Source of the DNA: JACJWR01 sp964556255
GTDB lineage: Bacteria > Actinomycetota > Actinomycetes > S36-B12 > UBA10799
Direction of reading: 5' to 3'
Length of the DNA: 34,627 bases
Assembly (NCBI GenBank): GCA_964556255.1
Contig: CAZKVQ010000032.1
Location: 1-34,627 of the forward strand
The notes below the pieces were generated by a model. That model saw only the letters and a program-made list of their open reading frames with translations. It was not told the origin of the DNA and ran no database searches. How positions within the stretch are numbered: the stretch's first letter is position 1; each line of letters starts with the position of its first letter. Below are positions 1-7,850 of the stretch, in pieces. The translations under genes were made by a program, and so were the position numbers.

Positions 1-1481
1 ACCCAAGGCTCGTAGCACTCGAACACGTGGTGCATCAGGCCGGTACCGCGGGTTTCTGTGAGGAACTCGGTGCGGAAACCGATCAGGCCACGGGCGGGAA
101 CGATGAACTCCATCCGCACCCAGCCGGTGCCGTGGTTGACCATCTGCTCCATGCGGCTCTTGCGCTGGCCGAGCATCCCCGTGACTGCGCCCACGTAGTC
201 TTCCGGGACGTCGACTGTGAGACGCTCCATCGGCTCGCAGATCTTGCCGTCGATGACGCGGGTGACGACCTGCGGCTTGCCCACGGTCATCTCGTAGCCC
301 TCACGTCGCATCAACTCCACCAGCACCGCGAGTTGCAGTTCCCCGCGCCCCTGCACTTCCCAAGCGTCGGGCCGCTCGGTGGCCAGCACCCGCAGCGACA
401 CGTTTCCCACGAGTTCGGCATCGAGTCGTCCCTTGAGCAAGCGGGCCGTGACCTTGCTCCCCTTCTCCCCCGCCAACGGCGAGGTGTTGGTGCCCAAGGT
501 GATGGAGATGCTCGGCTCGTCGACACTGATGACCGGCAGCGGACGGGGATCGTCGGCGTCAGCCAGCGTCTCACCGATGTTGATCTCCGGGATCCCGGCG
601 ATGGCGATGATGTCGCCCGGGCCTGCCTCATCCGCGGGCACCCGCTCCAGGGCCTCGGTGATCAACATCTCTGAGATCTTGACGTTGCTGATACTCCCAT
701 CGGCACGACACCAGGCGACGTTCTGCCCCTTGCGCAGTTGACCGGAGTGGATGCGACACAAGGCCAGCCGCCCGAGATAAGGGGACGCATCCAGATTCGT
801 CACGTGGGCGCGGAGCGGCATCTCGGGGTCGTACCGCGGCGGCGGCACCGCATCGAGGATCGTCGCAAACAGCGGCGCCAAGTCCTCAGCGTCGGGCATG
901 CCGCCATCCGCCGGTCGGTTCATCGAGGCGCGTCCCGCTTTCGCAGAAGCGTAGACGACCGGGAAGTCGATCTGGTCCTCGTCGGCGTCGAGGTCGAAGA
1001 AGAGCTCGTAGGTCTCGTCGACCACCTCCGCGATCCGGGCGTCGGGGCGATCGACTTTGTTGACCACAACGATGATCGGCAGGTGCTTCTCCAGGGCCTT
1101 GCGCAGGACGAACCGGGTCTGCGGCAGCGGACCCTCGCTGGCGTCGACCAGCAGCAACACCCCGTCGACCATCTCCAGGCCCCGCTCGACCTCACCACCG
1201 AAGTCCGCGTGACCGGGCGTGTCGATGATGTTGATGGTGGTGTCGCCCCGCTCCCCGGTCGGGTCCGAATAGCGGACCGCAGTGTTCTTGGCGAGGATGG
1301 TGATGCCCTTCTCGCGTTCGAGGTCCATCGAATCCATGACCCGATCGTTGACATCCTGGTTGTCCCGGAAGGCGCCAGACTGCCACAGCATGGCATCGAC
1401 CAGGGTCGTCTTGCCGTGGTCCACATGGGCGACGATGGCGATATTGCGCAGATCTTCACGGGAGACGAGGTCGGCGGGCAT
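1..1481 (-). CDS. typA: TypA/BipA ribosome-associated translational GTPase (3' end missing)
   Basis: TypA/BipA is a translation-factor GTPase of the EF-G/LepA class that binds the 70S ribosome and supports 50S assembly and stress growth. About 493 codons are visible; family members run to about 610-640, so the C-terminal domain lies beyond the left edge. The N-terminus shows G1 AHVDHGKT (residues 18-25), the switch I segment EREKGITI (55-62), G3 DTPGH (87-91) and G4 NKVD (141-144). The last visible residues, HHVFECYEPW, are the conserved TypA region after the EF-G-like domain V. The ATG at 1481 is chosen because the GTPase fold begins about ten residues later; the ATG at 1489 is in another frame. 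The start is 21 nt after the I78-like lipoprotein gene and is probably co-transcribed with it. No intact Shine-Dalgarno is visible, only GGGCGG. Confidence 0.96.
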   Translation of the reverse strand, partial: MPADLVSREDLRNIAIVAHVDHGKTTLVDAMLWQSGAFRDNQDVNDRVMDSMDLEREKGITILAKNTAVRYSDPTGERGDTTINIIDTPGHADFGGEVERGLEMVDGVLLLVDASEGPLPQTRFVLRKALEKHLPIIVVVNKVDRPDARIAEVVDETYELFFDLDADEDQIDFPVVYASAKAGRASMNRPADGGMPDAEDLAPLFATILDAVPPPRYDPEMPLRAHVTNLDASPYLGRLALCRIHSGQLRKGQNVAWCRADGSISNVKISEMLITEALERVPADEAGPGDIIAIAGIPEINIGETLADADDPRPLPVISVDEPSISITLGTNTSPLAGEKGSKVTARLLKGRLDAELVGNVSLRVLATERPDAWEVQGRGELQLAVLVELMRREGYEMTVGKPQVVTRVIDGKICEPMERLTVDVPEDYVGAVTGMLGQRKSRMEQMVNHGTGWVRMEFIVPARGLIGFRTEFLTETRGTGLMHHVFECYEPW

Positions 1482-1502
1482 CCGCCCATCGTGTCACGCC
1501 AC

Positions 1503-1898
1503 TCAGCCGGCGGTTGCCTTGGTCACCTTGCCGCCGACGATCTCGAGGTTGATCCGATCGGAGCGGTAGTCCTCCGTGACGGGCCGACCGACGCCGTCGA
1601 CGCTGACGACTCGGGTGGTGAAGCCCGCCGCAGCGGCCGCCTGCTCGGCTGCGGACTGACTCATTCCCGCCAGGGATGCCAGGAAACTGGCATCCGGGCT
1701 CGGAAAAACGCTCGGCGGCGGTTCGACCGCCGAGGCGCTGGGCAGGGTGGTGCTGGTGACACCACTGTCATCTGGCGCCGGCGTGGAACTAGTCGTCCCG
1801 GCGCTGCTGCCGCCACTAGCTGAGCACGCGGCGATCGTGAGTCCCGCGGCCAGGGCCGCCACGACCCCGACGGCCCTGGAAAGGTCCACCCTCGCCAT
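1503..1898 (-). CDS. Peptidase inhibitor I78-like lipoprotein
   Basis: A 131-residue secreted lipoprotein. Residues 1-25 form a lipoprotein signal with lipobox IAAC (lipidated Cys25). A Ser/Thr/Pro/Ala-rich linker follows to about residue 70, then a small C-terminal domain (about 76-131). That domain has the inhibitor I78 pattern: a GMSQSAAEQAAAAAGF helix, RVV, then T-x-DYRSDRINLEI and a terminal GGKVTKATAG. I78 inhibitors block serine proteases in other bacteria. Here the usual final Cys-Gly is Ala-Gly, so a family disulfide may be absent. The ATG at 1898 has a good Shine-Dalgarno (GGGAGGAGCTGACT just upstream), so an in-frame extension upstream is not used. The gene sits 16 nt after the cupin gene and 21 nt before typA. 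Protease inhibition is family inference; a generic envelope role is possible. Confidence 0.75.
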   Translation of the reverse strand: MARVDLSRAVGVVAALAAGLTIAACSASGGSSAGTTSSTPAPDDSGVTSTTLPSASAVEPPPSVFPSPDASFLASLAGMSQSAAEQAAAAAGFTTRVVSVDGVGRPVTEDYRSDRINLEIVGGKVTKATAG

Positions 1899-1914
1899 AG
1901 TCAGCTCCTCCCGG

Positions 1915-2412
1915 TCAGGGGTTCGACGCCGCAGGGCCGCCCGGAGGTTCCCATCCCGGAGGTGCGAGTTCGAAGCCCTCGAATTGAAACCCAGGTGCGA
2001 CGACACACGCGACTAGCGTCCAGCGTCCCAAGGGTCGGGCCGCCTGCCAGACACCCGCTGGCACCACGCCTTGGGGCTGGCAACCGGGTCCCACACCCAA
2101 CCTGATGTCGCGCCAACGGCCATTGTGAACGACCGTCAATTCCAACGGGTCGCCCGCGTGGAACATCCAGTGCTCATCGGCGTCGACCCGATGCCAATGG
2201 CTCAATTCCTGCTCGGCGAGCAGGAACATGATGGCAGTGCTGGTCGCGCGGCCGGCGACCTCGTCGCTGGACCGGAAGGTCTCGCGGAACCACCCACCTT
2301 CCGGATGCCGGGCCAAGCCCAACTCGGCGACGACCTCGGAGGCGCTCAGCTCACTGGACAGCGTTCCGAGCGCGCGCGACAACCGGACCGCATCCGGTCT
2401 CGGATTATCCAT
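1915..2412 (-). CDS. DUF985-type cupin protein
   Basis: A 165-residue single-domain cupin of the DUF985 (Cupin_5) type. Diagnostic segments are LGLARHPEGGWFRETFRS near residues 27-44, SHWHRVDADEHWMFHAGDPL in the central beta barrel, and LVACVVAPGFQFEGFELA near the end. Family members are small beta-barrel proteins whose biochemical role is mostly unassigned; some resemble sugar epimerases or isomerases. The ATG at 2412 is chosen because the homologous region begins soon after it and a TAGGCT hexamer lies 8 nt upstream; an in-frame extension to 2541 would overlap the divergent gene. It is the first gene of a cupin, I78 lipoprotein, typA run on the minus strand. Confidence 0.85.
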   Translation of the reverse strand: MDNPRPDAVRLSRALGTLSSELSASEVVAELGLARHPEGGWFRETFRSSDEVAGRATSTAIMFLLAEQELSHWHRVDADEHWMFHAGDPLELTVVHNGRWRDIRLGVGPGCQPQGVVPAGVWQAARPLGRWTLVACVVAPGFQFEGFELAPPGWEPPGGPAASNP

Positions 2413-2420
2413 GGCAGGCG

Positions 2421-2426
2421 AGCCTA
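2421..2426 (-). promoter_or_regulatory. Putative -10 hexamer of the cupin operon
   Basis: TAGGCT on the minus strand, 8 nt before the ATG at 2412. The same hexamer occurs at the same kind of position before xseA, the MFS gene and the MMPL gene. No convincing -35 was found. Transcription would start at or just before the ATG. Confidence 0.5.
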
Positions 2427-2486
2427 GCGGCCCGGGTCTTCGCTGACCTGTCGTCCGCTTGGCCCAGCCGAGGTGTCCACGGCAAC

Positions 2487-2492
2487 TACACT
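2487..2492 (+). promoter_or_regulatory. Putative -10 hexamer, leaderless start at 2500
   Basis: TACACT followed by 7 nt and GTG at 2500. This supports GTG 2500 rather than the in-frame GTG at 2473 as the start, because 2473 lies upstream of the hexamer. Confidence 0.5.
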
Positions 2493-2499
2493 GCTCGTT

Positions 2500-2850
2500 G
2501 TGACCGAGCACTATGTTGTGCAGACCGCTGGATCGCCTCAACCGTCGCGCACAGTCCTGCTCATCTGGATGATCGTCGCGGAAGTCCTCACCGTGCTGTC
2601 ATTGATGATCTGGCTGCTGGTCGCGGGGTTTTCGGTGATGGCATTCGACAGCGGCCCCAGCACCGCAGCCTGGGTGTTCGTCGGAGTGATCTGGGCCTAT
2701 CCGATTCTGCCGCTGGGGTTGAGCGCGGGGGCGTGGTTCGCGTACGGCACCCGCCACAACACCACCGCGGCAATATTGATCACGCTGGCCTTCCTTCCCC
2801 CGGTGTTGCTGCTCCTGCTGCTGTGGGTCACCTCGGCCAGCTGGTCCTAG
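2500..2850 (+). CDS. Small three-TM membrane protein, unknown function
   Basis: I do not recognise this 116-residue protein. Three hydrophobic segments are clear: about residues 18-48 (LLIWMIVAEVLTVLSLMIWL and beyond), 55-82 and 88-110, the last with a run of leucines (PPVLLLLLLW). The N-terminus is short and polar, and the C-terminus ends at once after the third helix. The GTG at 2500 is preferred because it follows a TACACT hexamer by 7 nt; GTG at 2473 would add nine residues. The gene is divergent from the cupin operon across about 87 nt and convergent with the TetR gene. Confidence 0.7.
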   Translation: MTEHYVVQTAGSPQPSRTVLLIWMIVAEVLTVLSLMIWLLVAGFSVMAFDSGPSTAAWVFVGVIWAYPILPLGLSAGAWFAYGTRHNTTAAILITLAFLPPVLLLLLLWVTSASWS

Positions 2851-2908
2851 CGATCGCCGGATCCAGGTCATTCGACGGTCGGCACGGCTCCGACGGAACG
2901 GGACCCGC

Positions 2909-3499
2909 TCAGACTGCGAGACCGGCCAGATGATCGGTCACCACCGAACGTACGACCTTGGGTCGCGCAGACCCGGGGTCGGTCAGTGACTGCAGCGATA
3001 GGCCATCGATGAGCGCGTGGAGTCGACGCGCCTCCAGCTCGACATCCCGACGTTGGGCGAGCAGCCCCGAGCTTCGCATCCCGTCCAGCAGTTGGCGTGC
3101 ACCGTCCAACACGCTCGCGTTGAGGTGGCTCAGCACCGGACGCAGATCGGGGTCGCGCTCGCTCTCAGCCAGCAGCGCCAACCACACACTTGCCTCCTGC
3201 CTGCGGCGCTTGGTGGTGGGGATCATCGTGAGCACGATGCTCACCGCCCGATCAAGAGTGAGCTCGTCCAGATCGTCCGCGTCGATCTGCTCGGTCACAG
3301 AGTCGATGGTCTGTTCGACAGCGAGCGCGAGCACATCGGCCTGCTTGGCGAAGTAGTGACCGATCATGGTCTTGGACATCTCGGCCTCGGCCGCCACAGA
3401 TCGAACCGAGACGGCCGCGAACCCGTCCCGGAGCACCACCCGCCACATCGCTTCGACAATCGCCTGCCGACGCGCATCGTGGTCCACGATCTTGGGCAC
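2909..3499 (-). CDS. TetR-family transcriptional regulator
   Basis: A 196-residue TetR/AcrR regulator. Residues about 10-55 are the DNA-binding domain: ARRQAIVEAMWRVVLRDGF, then the helix-turn-helix with SVRSVAAEAEMSKTMIGHYF at 31-50. The rest is an all-helical ligand and dimer domain resembling the C-terminal part of BetI-type regulators (ASVWLALLAESERDPDL, then RRLHALIDGLSLQSL near the end). The GTG at 3499 is chosen because GGAGG lies 7 nt upstream and PKIVDHDAR is the usual N-terminus of such regulators; longer in-frame extensions run into the divergent promoter region. It is divergent from the membrane protein at 3687, the most obvious candidate target along with itself. The ligand is unknown. 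Confidence 0.92.
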   Translation of the reverse strand: MPKIVDHDARRQAIVEAMWRVVLRDGFAAVSVRSVAAEAEMSKTMIGHYFAKQADVLALAVEQTIDSVTEQIDADDLDELTLDRAVSIVLTMIPTTKRRRQEASVWLALLAESERDPDLRPVLSHLNASVLDGARQLLDGMRSSGLLAQRRDVELEARRLHALIDGLSLQSLTDPGSARPKVVRSVVTDHLAGLAV

Positions 3500-3686
3500 G
3501 ATCGGACCTCCGAGCGCAGAATCCAGGTTGCCGCGGCATCGGCGAGGCAACATCACCGGACTGTGTCCACTCACCCTAGGGCGCATACACCCGCGAAGGG
3601 GAAGATTCCGCATCATCGGCGAATCCGGGTCCCGTATGGTCGAATCGCCGGCGTGCACGGCACCGGATCGGATCGAAGGGGTACCC
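3500..3686. promoter_or_regulatory. Divergent intergenic region (TetR / membrane protein)
   Basis: This 187-nt region must hold the promoters of both divergent genes and probably the TetR operator. The cleanest symmetric element is CCCTAGGG at 3574-3581. A weaker one has 5-bp arms, GATTC at 3605 and GAATC at 3622. Neither has the 14-20 bp symmetry typical of TetR operators, so no operator can be assigned. Confidence 0.3.
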
Positions 3687-4229
3687 ATGACCACAGGAGG
3701 ATCAGACGCCTCCGCGACAGCCGACCAGCCTCGGGACGCCGACAACGGCAACGCCGCCAATCCCAGAGTCGCGGCCGTCCTGATGGGACTGACCTACCTC
3801 GCGGGCGCGCTCGGACTGTTCATCGGCTTCTTCACCATCTCGCGGACGCCGCCGTCGCTGACGATCGCAACTCTGCTGGCCGTCGGTCTCGCCGGCGGCT
3901 TGTCGTTCGTGCGCCACTCCATCACGCACGCCTCGGACGCAGCCCGGATGGGGTGGACCAGTGGCACGCGCAACAACTTCCAGATCGAGGTGGGCCTGGC
4001 GAACCTGGCCTGGGCCCTGTTGGCCGTCGCGGCAGTGGTGTTCGACTGGGGGATCCGGGTACAGGCCGGCTCCTTCCTCGTCTTCGGCTTCTACCTGCTG
4101 GCGGTATCCGTCTTCATCGCGACCGCCCGAGGCGACGGCCAGTCGCGACCATGGGGTCAAGTGGCGGGGATGGGGTTGTTCGCCGTGATGCTCACGGTGC
4201 TGGGCATCATGGGTATGCAGGCCGGGTGA
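3687..4229 (+). CDS. Membrane protein with FQIEVGLANLAW motif
   Basis: A 180-residue integral membrane protein of unknown function. A polar N-terminus of about 30 residues (Asp/Asn/Ala-rich) precedes four or five hydrophobic segments: VAAVLMGLTYLAGALGLFIG, LTIATLLAVGLAGGLSFV, VGLANLAWALLAVAAVVFDW, FLVFGFYLLAVSVFI and a C-terminal MGLFAVMLTVLGIMG. The R-N-N-F-Q-x-E-x-G-x-A-N-L motif between the second and third segments resembles DUF6790-type small membrane proteins, which I state with low confidence. The ATG at 3687 has GAAGGGG about 8 nt upstream. It is divergent from the TetR gene and may be under its control. Confidence 0.8.
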   Translation: MTTGGSDASATADQPRDADNGNAANPRVAAVLMGLTYLAGALGLFIGFFTISRTPPSLTIATLLAVGLAGGLSFVRHSITHASDAARMGWTSGTRNNFQIEVGLANLAWALLAVAAVVFDWGIRVQAGSFLVFGFYLLAVSVFIATARGDGQSRPWGQVAGMGLFAVMLTVLGIMGMQAG

Positions 4230-4260
4230 ATCGCCGGGTGGGCTAACGCGCGACCGATGG

Positions 4261-4449
4261 TCACTTCCCGCCGGAGAAGGACCGGTTGATCGACCACCAG
4301 ATGACGCCGATGGCGAAGCCCCCGATGATCGCCGGGACGACTCCCCAGTGCAGAAAGACCCGGGTGGCCGCCAAAGCGAGGACTCCGATAATCACCGCGA
4401 TCCACAACTGACGTGTATCCCGGGGCTCCTCTTCGGTGGGTTCGGCCAT
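4261..4449 (-). CDS. Small two-TM membrane protein
   Basis: A 62-residue protein with an acidic N-terminus (AEPTEEEPRD) and two hydrophobic helices, LWIAVIIGVLALAATRVFL and VVPAIIGGFAIGVIWWSI, ending in a basic/polar RSFSGGK tail. No family is recognised. The ATG at 4449 is used; a TTG two codons upstream is less likely. A TACCGT hexamer at 4455-4460 on the same strand, only 5 nt before the ATG, may be its own promoter. Otherwise it could be read through from ychF, whose stop is 58 nt upstream. Confidence 0.65.
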   Translation of the reverse strand: MAEPTEEEPRDTRQLWIAVIIGVLALAATRVFLHWGVVPAIIGGFAIGVIWWSINRSFSGGK

Positions 4450-4507
4450 GCCCAACGGTAGCGTCTGGCGGCCGGGCGCGCGGCCGACGCGCGCGAAGGG
4501 GGACGCA

Positions 4508-5581
4508 TCAGACGTTGAAGCGGAACTCCGTGACGTCGCCGTCTGCCATCACGTAGTCCTTGCCTTCCATCCGCACCTTGCCGCGCGCCTTCGCCTCCGC
4601 CATGGAACCCGCGTCGACCAGGTCGTCGAAGGACACCACCTCTGCCTTGATGAAGCCTCGCTGGAAATCGGTATGGATGACACCGGCGGCCTCCGGCGCC
4701 GTGGCACCCACCGGGATAGTCCAGGCGCGCGACTCCTTGGGGCCCGCAGTCAGATAGGTCTGCAGGCCCAGGGTCGCGAATCCGACCCGAGCCAGTTGGT
4801 CGAGTCCTGACTCCTCCTGACCCGCGGAGGCCAGCAACTCCTGGGCCTCCTCGTCGTCGAGTTCCATCAGTTCAGCCTCGAGCTGGGCGTCCAAGAAGAT
4901 GGCCTCGGCAGGGGCCACCAGCGCCGCAAGTTCGGAGCGCAGAGCTTGGTCTCCGATCGTCGCGTCGTCGAGGTTGAACACATAGAGGAACGGCTTGTCG
5001 GTCAGCAGTGTCAGTTCCCGGATCTCCGTAGTGTCGAAGCCTGCCTCGAACAGGGTCCTTCCGGAATCAAGCACCTCCCGCGCAGCCTCGGCGGCAGCGA
5101 AGACCGGTTGCCGGTCCTTCTTGATGCGCGACTCCTTCTCGAGCCGGGGAATGGCCTTCTCGAGGGTCTGCAGATCCGCCAGGATCAACTCGGTGTTGAT
5201 CGTCTCTATGTCGCCGGCCGGATCGACGCGCCCGTCGACGTGAACGACATCGTCGTCGTCGAAGGCCCGAATCACCTGGCAGATGGCATCGGCCTCCCGA
5301 ATGTGGGAGAGGAACTTGTTGCCCAGACCCTGTCCTTCGCTGGCACCGCGGACGATTCCGGCGATGTCGACGAAGCTGACGGTCGCGGGCAGGATCCGTT
5401 GCGACCCGAAGATCTCCGCGAGCGTGGCCAGCCGGTCGTCGGGTACCCCGACGACACCGATGTTGGGCTCGATGGTGGCGAACGGGTAATTCGCCGCCAG
5501 CACGTTGTTGCGCGTCAAGGCGTTGAACATGGTGGATTTGCCGACGTTGGGCAGGCCGACGATGCCGATCGTGAGACTCAC
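4508..5581 (-). CDS. ychF: Redox-regulated ATPase YchF (OLA1 family)
   Basis: A 357-residue Obg-superfamily P-loop NTPase that binds ribosomes and usually prefers ATP. G1 is GLPNVGKST (residues 9-17), followed by the switch region NYPFATIEPN (31-40) and the G3-equivalent VDIAGIVRGASEGQGLGNKF (71-90). The C-terminal TGS-like domain has AWTIPVGATAPEAAG, IHTDFQRGFIKAEV and KDYVMADGDVTEFRFNV. In the family, NKxD is replaced by NxxE; here the four residues are NLDD (203-206), Asp in place of Glu. The start is GTG 5581, which follows a TAGGGT hexamer by 6 nt with no Shine-Dalgarno. It lies in the conserved neighbourhood with DUF6542, ispH and xseAB. Confidence 0.97.
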   Translation of the reverse strand: MSLTIGIVGLPNVGKSTMFNALTRNNVLAANYPFATIEPNIGVVGVPDDRLATLAEIFGSQRILPATVSFVDIAGIVRGASEGQGLGNKFLSHIREADAICQVIRAFDDDDVVHVDGRVDPAGDIETINTELILADLQTLEKAIPRLEKESRIKKDRQPVFAAAEAAREVLDSGRTLFEAGFDTTEIRELTLLTDKPFLYVFNLDDATIGDQALRSELAALVAPAEAIFLDAQLEAELMELDDEEAQELLASAGQEESGLDQLARVGFATLGLQTYLTAGPKESRAWTIPVGATAPEAAGVIHTDFQRGFIKAEVVSFDDLVDAGSMAEAKARGKVRMEGKDYVMADGDVTEFRFNV

Positions 5582-5587
5582 GCGTCA

Positions 5588-5593
5588 ACCCTA
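5588..5593 (-). promoter_or_regulatory. Putative -10 hexamer of ychF
   Basis: TAGGGT on the minus strand, 6 nt before the GTG start of ychF, consistent with a leaderless mRNA. Confidence 0.55.
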
Positions 5594-5677
5594 AGCGGTG
5601 GGGCAGACCCGCCAGGGAGGCGAGTCATGCGAGAACGCCCCAGTCGGAATGTCGGTAGTTCCTGCGACCGTGGGCCC

Positions 5678-6847
5678 ATGAGTCAACTGACACTGCTCCT
5701 TGGGTTCTTGCTGGCCGCGGCCGCCGGGTTGGCGATCGGCTGGTTCTGGTCCGGCCAAAAGTGGCGGGTGCGCACCGTCGCCGCCGAGGTCCGACTGGCC
5801 GAGGCCGATGCGCAATGGCGTCAACGCTTCTCCGAACTTGAACAGGCGCGTGCGCAGCAGATCTCACTCGACGAGCTGATCACCCCGGTGCGAACGACCC
5901 TGGATCAGCTCACGGCGCGCGTGTGGGAGCAGGAGCGGGACCGACAGGTGAGCCACGGGAAGTTGGCTGCCGAGGTGAGACAGGTCTCCGACCAGAGTAG
6001 GGAAGTGCTGCGCGAGACGACCAAAGTCGTCAGCGCGCTGGCGGACACCGGCACCCGGGGTCGGTGGGGGGAAGTGCACCTCGAGCGCGTCGTGGAGGCG
6101 GCCGGCCTGGTCGAGGGGGTCTCCTATCGCCGGCAAGCCACCACGGTCGGTTCGGACGGCGTGCTGCGTCCGGACATGATCGTGGAACTCGGCGGCGGGC
6201 GCCAGATCGTCATCGACGCGAAGGTCCCGCTCAGTGCCTTGTGGCAGGAGGACCCGGCTGATCGGGTCAGCGAAGGGTCCGGGACCTGGGCCGGGACGGA
6301 GGTTTCCCAGAGAACCTATCCTTCAGGGGCACAGGCGGCCGCCCACACGAAGGCTCTGAAGGACCGGGTCAAGGAGCTGTCCAGCAAGGACTACCAGCGC
6401 CAGTTCACGGCGGCCCCGGACTTCGTCGTTCTGTATCTGCCCGCGGAGTCCCTGCTGGGGTTGGCACTTCGCCAGGATCCCGACCTATTGGAATCCTCCT
6501 TCACCAAAGGGGTGGTGATTGCGACCCCAACAACGCTGTTGTCTTTACTGCGGGTGGTCGCTATTGGCTGGCGACAGCAGGAGTCGGCCACGAATGCCGA
6601 CGAGATTCTTCGACTGTCTCAGCTCCTGGTCGAGCGACTATCGCTGGTGGCGAAGCGGTTGGGCACCATGGGAACTCGGTTGGAATCCACCCTTGCCGCG
6701 TACAACGAACTCATCGGGGGATGGCAGGGTCGGGTTCAACCCACGATGCAGCGCATCCAAGATCGGGGGCTCGACACCGGGGAACAGGCAGAGTTGGCGG
6801 AACTCGCCACGCCGGTGCGCCGGTTACCCACGGCCGAGGCGGGTTGA
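5678..6847 (+). CDS. rmuC: DNA recombination protein RmuC homolog
   Basis: A 389-residue RmuC-family protein; family members limit recombination at inverted repeats and carry a PD-(D/E)XK nuclease-like core. A single N-terminal membrane anchor (about 5-24) is followed by an alpha-helical, probably coiled-coil region rich in Arg, Glu and Gln (about 28-125). The conserved core follows: TGTRGRWGEVHLERVVEAAG, then LRPDMIVELGGGRQIVIDAK with the catalytic-type D-x(n)-DAK pattern, HTKALKDRVKELSSKDY, and DFVVLYLPAESLLG. GVVIATPTTLLSLLRVVAIG is the family signature near the end. The ATG at 5678 begins the anchor; no strong Shine-Dalgarno is seen. The reading frame continues open far upstream across ychF, but that part is antisense to ychF and not coding. 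It is divergent from ychF. Confidence 0.95.
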   Translation: MSQLTLLLGFLLAAAAGLAIGWFWSGQKWRVRTVAAEVRLAEADAQWRQRFSELEQARAQQISLDELITPVRTTLDQLTARVWEQERDRQVSHGKLAAEVRQVSDQSREVLRETTKVVSALADTGTRGRWGEVHLERVVEAAGLVEGVSYRRQATTVGSDGVLRPDMIVELGGGRQIVIDAKVPLSALWQEDPADRVSEGSGTWAGTEVSQRTYPSGAQAAAHTKALKDRVKELSSKDYQRQFTAAPDFVVLYLPAESLLGLALRQDPDLLESSFTKGVVIATPTTLLSLLRVVAIGWRQQESATNADEILRLSQLLVERLSLVAKRLGTMGTRLESTLAAYNELIGGWQGRVQPTMQRIQDRGLDTGEQAELAELATPVRRLPTAEAG

Positions 6848-6893
6848 ACCCAGATCGGCTGCGTCAATGACGCTGCCCGCTAGGCCCCTGGCG

Positions 6894-6899
6894 TACCCT
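6894..6899 (+). promoter_or_regulatory. Putative -10 hexamer, leaderless start at 6907
   Basis: TACCCT followed by 7 nt and ATG 6907, in the 59-nt gap after rmuC. Confidence 0.5.
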
Positions 6900-6906
6900 G
6901 GAGCGC

Positions 6907-7770
6907 ATGAGCAGCCTGTTCCAGCGTCCGAACCATGCCGCCGGGACGGCCCGCAATGCACCAGCAACCGTGACATCCAGCGGCGGCCCCTTCGACCCAC
7001 CCGGTTCGGACGCCCCGGCGAGCGTTCCCGAGTGGCCGTGGCGCAACCCGGGAGAGAGCGTTATGGCGGGGCCAACCGTCCCCACACACGACTTGTTTCG
7101 ACCCGAATCGTCGTCTGAGCCAGGAAACGAGCCGGCAACGGCCTCCTCGGCTCCAGCAAACGTCACCCCCGAGGCGCCCCCGGTGGTCACGCCGAGCGTG
7201 AATCCCGGAGGAACTCCTGGCACGTCGGGAAGCGCTGGCGCCCCGGCGTTCACCCCCGGAGCAGCCGCTGCTGGCCAGGTATTCGTGCCGATGCCTCCGC
7301 CGTCCGAGGAGGCGTTCCAACCGCCTGCCATGACCCCGGTGCCGCCACCCAAAGCGGACGGCGGCAAGTTGGGCACCTGGTCGGTCTTCTTCATGATCCT
7401 GTTGGTTACCACGGCCGTCGGCCTCGTGGACGCCTGGCGGACCGGAGCCGTCGGTTGGATCACGGGCGCGGCCTTCGTCGTGATGTGCTTCCTGGGCGCA
7501 GTCCTGGTGCGACGCCGCGACCTCGCCACCGCGGTGATCAGTCCGCCGCTGGCCTTTCTGTTCGCGCTGATTTTCGCCTCTCAGCCCACCCTGTGGACCG
7601 CTGGCGGCAACGCCCTCGTCAAACAGGCCAGCAGCTTGGCTACCGGCCTCGCGTTCAACGCGCCGTGGATCTTCGGAGGAACCGCGTTGGCGCTACTGGT
7701 CGTGCTGGTGCGCGGGGCGCGGTTCCGGCGCAAGGACAAGAAGGCCGGACTACGCGGCAACGCGCGCTGA
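6907..7770 (+). CDS. DUF6542-like Pro-rich membrane protein
   Basis: A 287-residue protein in two parts. Residues 1 to about 150 are low-complexity and rich in Pro, Ala, Ser and Gly, probably cytosolic and disordered. From about 155 come four hydrophobic segments: VFFMILLVTTAVGLVDAW, VGWITGAAFVVMCFLGAVLV, AVISPPLAFLFALIF and WIFGGTALALLVVLV. It ends in a basic tail (RFRRKDKKAGLRGN). The segment ISPPLAFLFALI, and the position between ychF and ispH, match DUF6542 proteins of Streptomyces and mycobacteria, whose function is unknown. The ATG at 6907 follows a TACCCT hexamer by 7 nt. It converges with ispH. Confidence 0.85.
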   Translation: MSSLFQRPNHAAGTARNAPATVTSSGGPFDPPGSDAPASVPEWPWRNPGESVMAGPTVPTHDLFRPESSSEPGNEPATASSAPANVTPEAPPVVTPSVNPGGTPGTSGSAGAPAFTPGAAAAGQVFVPMPPPSEEAFQPPAMTPVPPPKADGGKLGTWSVFFMILLVTTAVGLVDAWRTGAVGWITGAAFVVMCFLGAVLVRRRDLATAVISPPLAFLFALIFASQPTLWTAGGNALVKQASSLATGLAFNAPWIFGGTALALLVVLVRGARFRRKDKKAGLRGNAR

Positions 7771-7811
7771 CCCACCACCGGTTCCTGGTGGCAATGCGGC
7801 TGACCCACCAC
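7766..7811 (+). repeat. 13-bp direct repeat with 33-bp offset, plus small hairpin
   Basis: GCTGACCCACCAC occurs at 7766-7778 and again at 7799-7811. The first copy contains the TGA stop of the DUF6542-like gene. Between them CCACCA (7772-7777) and TGGTGG (7786-7791) can form a 6-bp hairpin with an 8-nt loop. It may act as a weak terminator between the converging genes, but no U-tract follows. The repeat may be a small local duplication. Confidence 0.45.
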
Positions 7812-7850
7812 ACGTTCCAGATAACGGTCAGCTCCGCTGCCCCTATCGGA

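Noticed and set aside
738..1823. A 361-codon open frame antisense to typA
   Set aside because: It is antisense to an unmistakable GTPase and has the His/Arg/Asp-rich composition of a shadow frame.
3017..4246. A 409-codon open frame across the TetR gene and the next membrane gene
   Set aside because: It is antisense to TetR and out of frame with the membrane protein; both real genes have clear starts and domains.
5670..5681. GTG GGC CCA TGA mini-ORF overlapping the rmuC ATG
   Set aside because: Only three codons, and no -10 hexamer at the leaderless distance; likely chance.
4946..6847. A 633-codon open frame running from inside ychF into rmuC on the plus strand
   Set aside because: Its first 240 or so codons are antisense to ychF and look like no protein; only the part from ATG 5678 matches RmuC.
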